Assembly: GCF_002095575.1 (NCBI RefSeq)
Contig: NZ_MLJJ01000007.1
Coordinates: forward strand, 83,022-147,021
Length of the DNA stretch: 64,000 nt
DNA from: Pantoea septica
Lineage (GTDB): Bacteria > Pseudomonadota > Gammaproteobacteria > Enterobacterales > Enterobacteriaceae
Direction of reading: 5' to 3'
In this document: positions 63,984 to 64,000 of the stretch, piece by piece
Position numbering within the stretch: the first letter of the stretch is position 1
Layout: each line of letters begins with the position of its first letter
Notes under the pieces: model-generated
Database searches by the model: none
Told to the model about the DNA's origin: nothing
What the model saw: only the letters and a program-made list of their open reading frames with translations
Position numbers and translations under genes: made by a program

Positions 63984-64000
63984 ATTCAGAAAAAAGCGCC

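Overview
The window is enterobacterial. The right half (about 31.8-64 kb) is GC-rich backbone whose gene order follows the E. coli argW-alaC-ypdAB-glk-mntH-nupC-alaXW-gltX-valUXY-lysV segment. The extra genes, such as an indolepyruvate decarboxylase and a sulfonate cluster, suggest a plant- or environment-associated member of the Erwiniaceae (Pantoea, Mixta or Erwinia type). The species is an inference from gene content.

Left part (1-22 kb): tRNA-Arg(CCT), argW, is the integration site. A leftward integrase gene runs off the window to its left. To its right lies a satellite-like element of about 21.4 kb (E1). It carries an integrase, AlpA, a P1 immI-like module (antirepressor, c4-like RNA, Icd-like protein), a string of overlapping small genes, and a P4-alpha-type primase-helicase. 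Two inverted copies of an iteron cluster look like an ori/crr pair. Two lipoproteins follow, then a tail module with a full-length tape measure protein but no capsid, portal, large terminase or lysis genes. A cargo slot holds an unrecognised two-gene soluble/membrane pair and a DUF6173 gene, bracketed by diverged duplications. E1 ends near 21,990 at a short copy of the argW 3' end, beside paired 19-bp integrase arm sites matching those at its left end.

Middle (22-31.7 kb): a second, decayed AT-rich element (E2) starts with an integrase remnant carrying its own arm-site pair. It holds four tandem DUF3289-DUF943 gene pairs, three of them preceded by the same promoter and a fragment of a phage tape measure 3' end. 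Remnants of a glycine-rich fibre, a holin, a DUF3828-like protein and an SMR transporter lie between and after them. The pairs have constant ends and divergent centres, as expected of polymorphic effector/partner genes.

Right part (31.8-64 kb): AraC regulator and EamA exporter; AriR-like protein; OFA-family MFS; SMP-30 lactonase; small lipoproteins; IclR-UspA-membrane protein operon divergent from an EmrAB-like efflux pair; ypdK; alaC; GNAT; the ypdA/ypdB two-component system, with ypdA frameshifted in a T7 tract; glk; ipdC; YghZ-like reductase; ypeC; a quinone reductase; mntH with Fur/MntR sites; nupC; a four-gene sulfur operon (monooxygenase, binding protein, cysteine dioxygenase, four-domain rhodanese); two tRNA-Ala; an FNT channel; a YfeC-like regulator; gltX; three tRNA-Val and tRNA-Lys.
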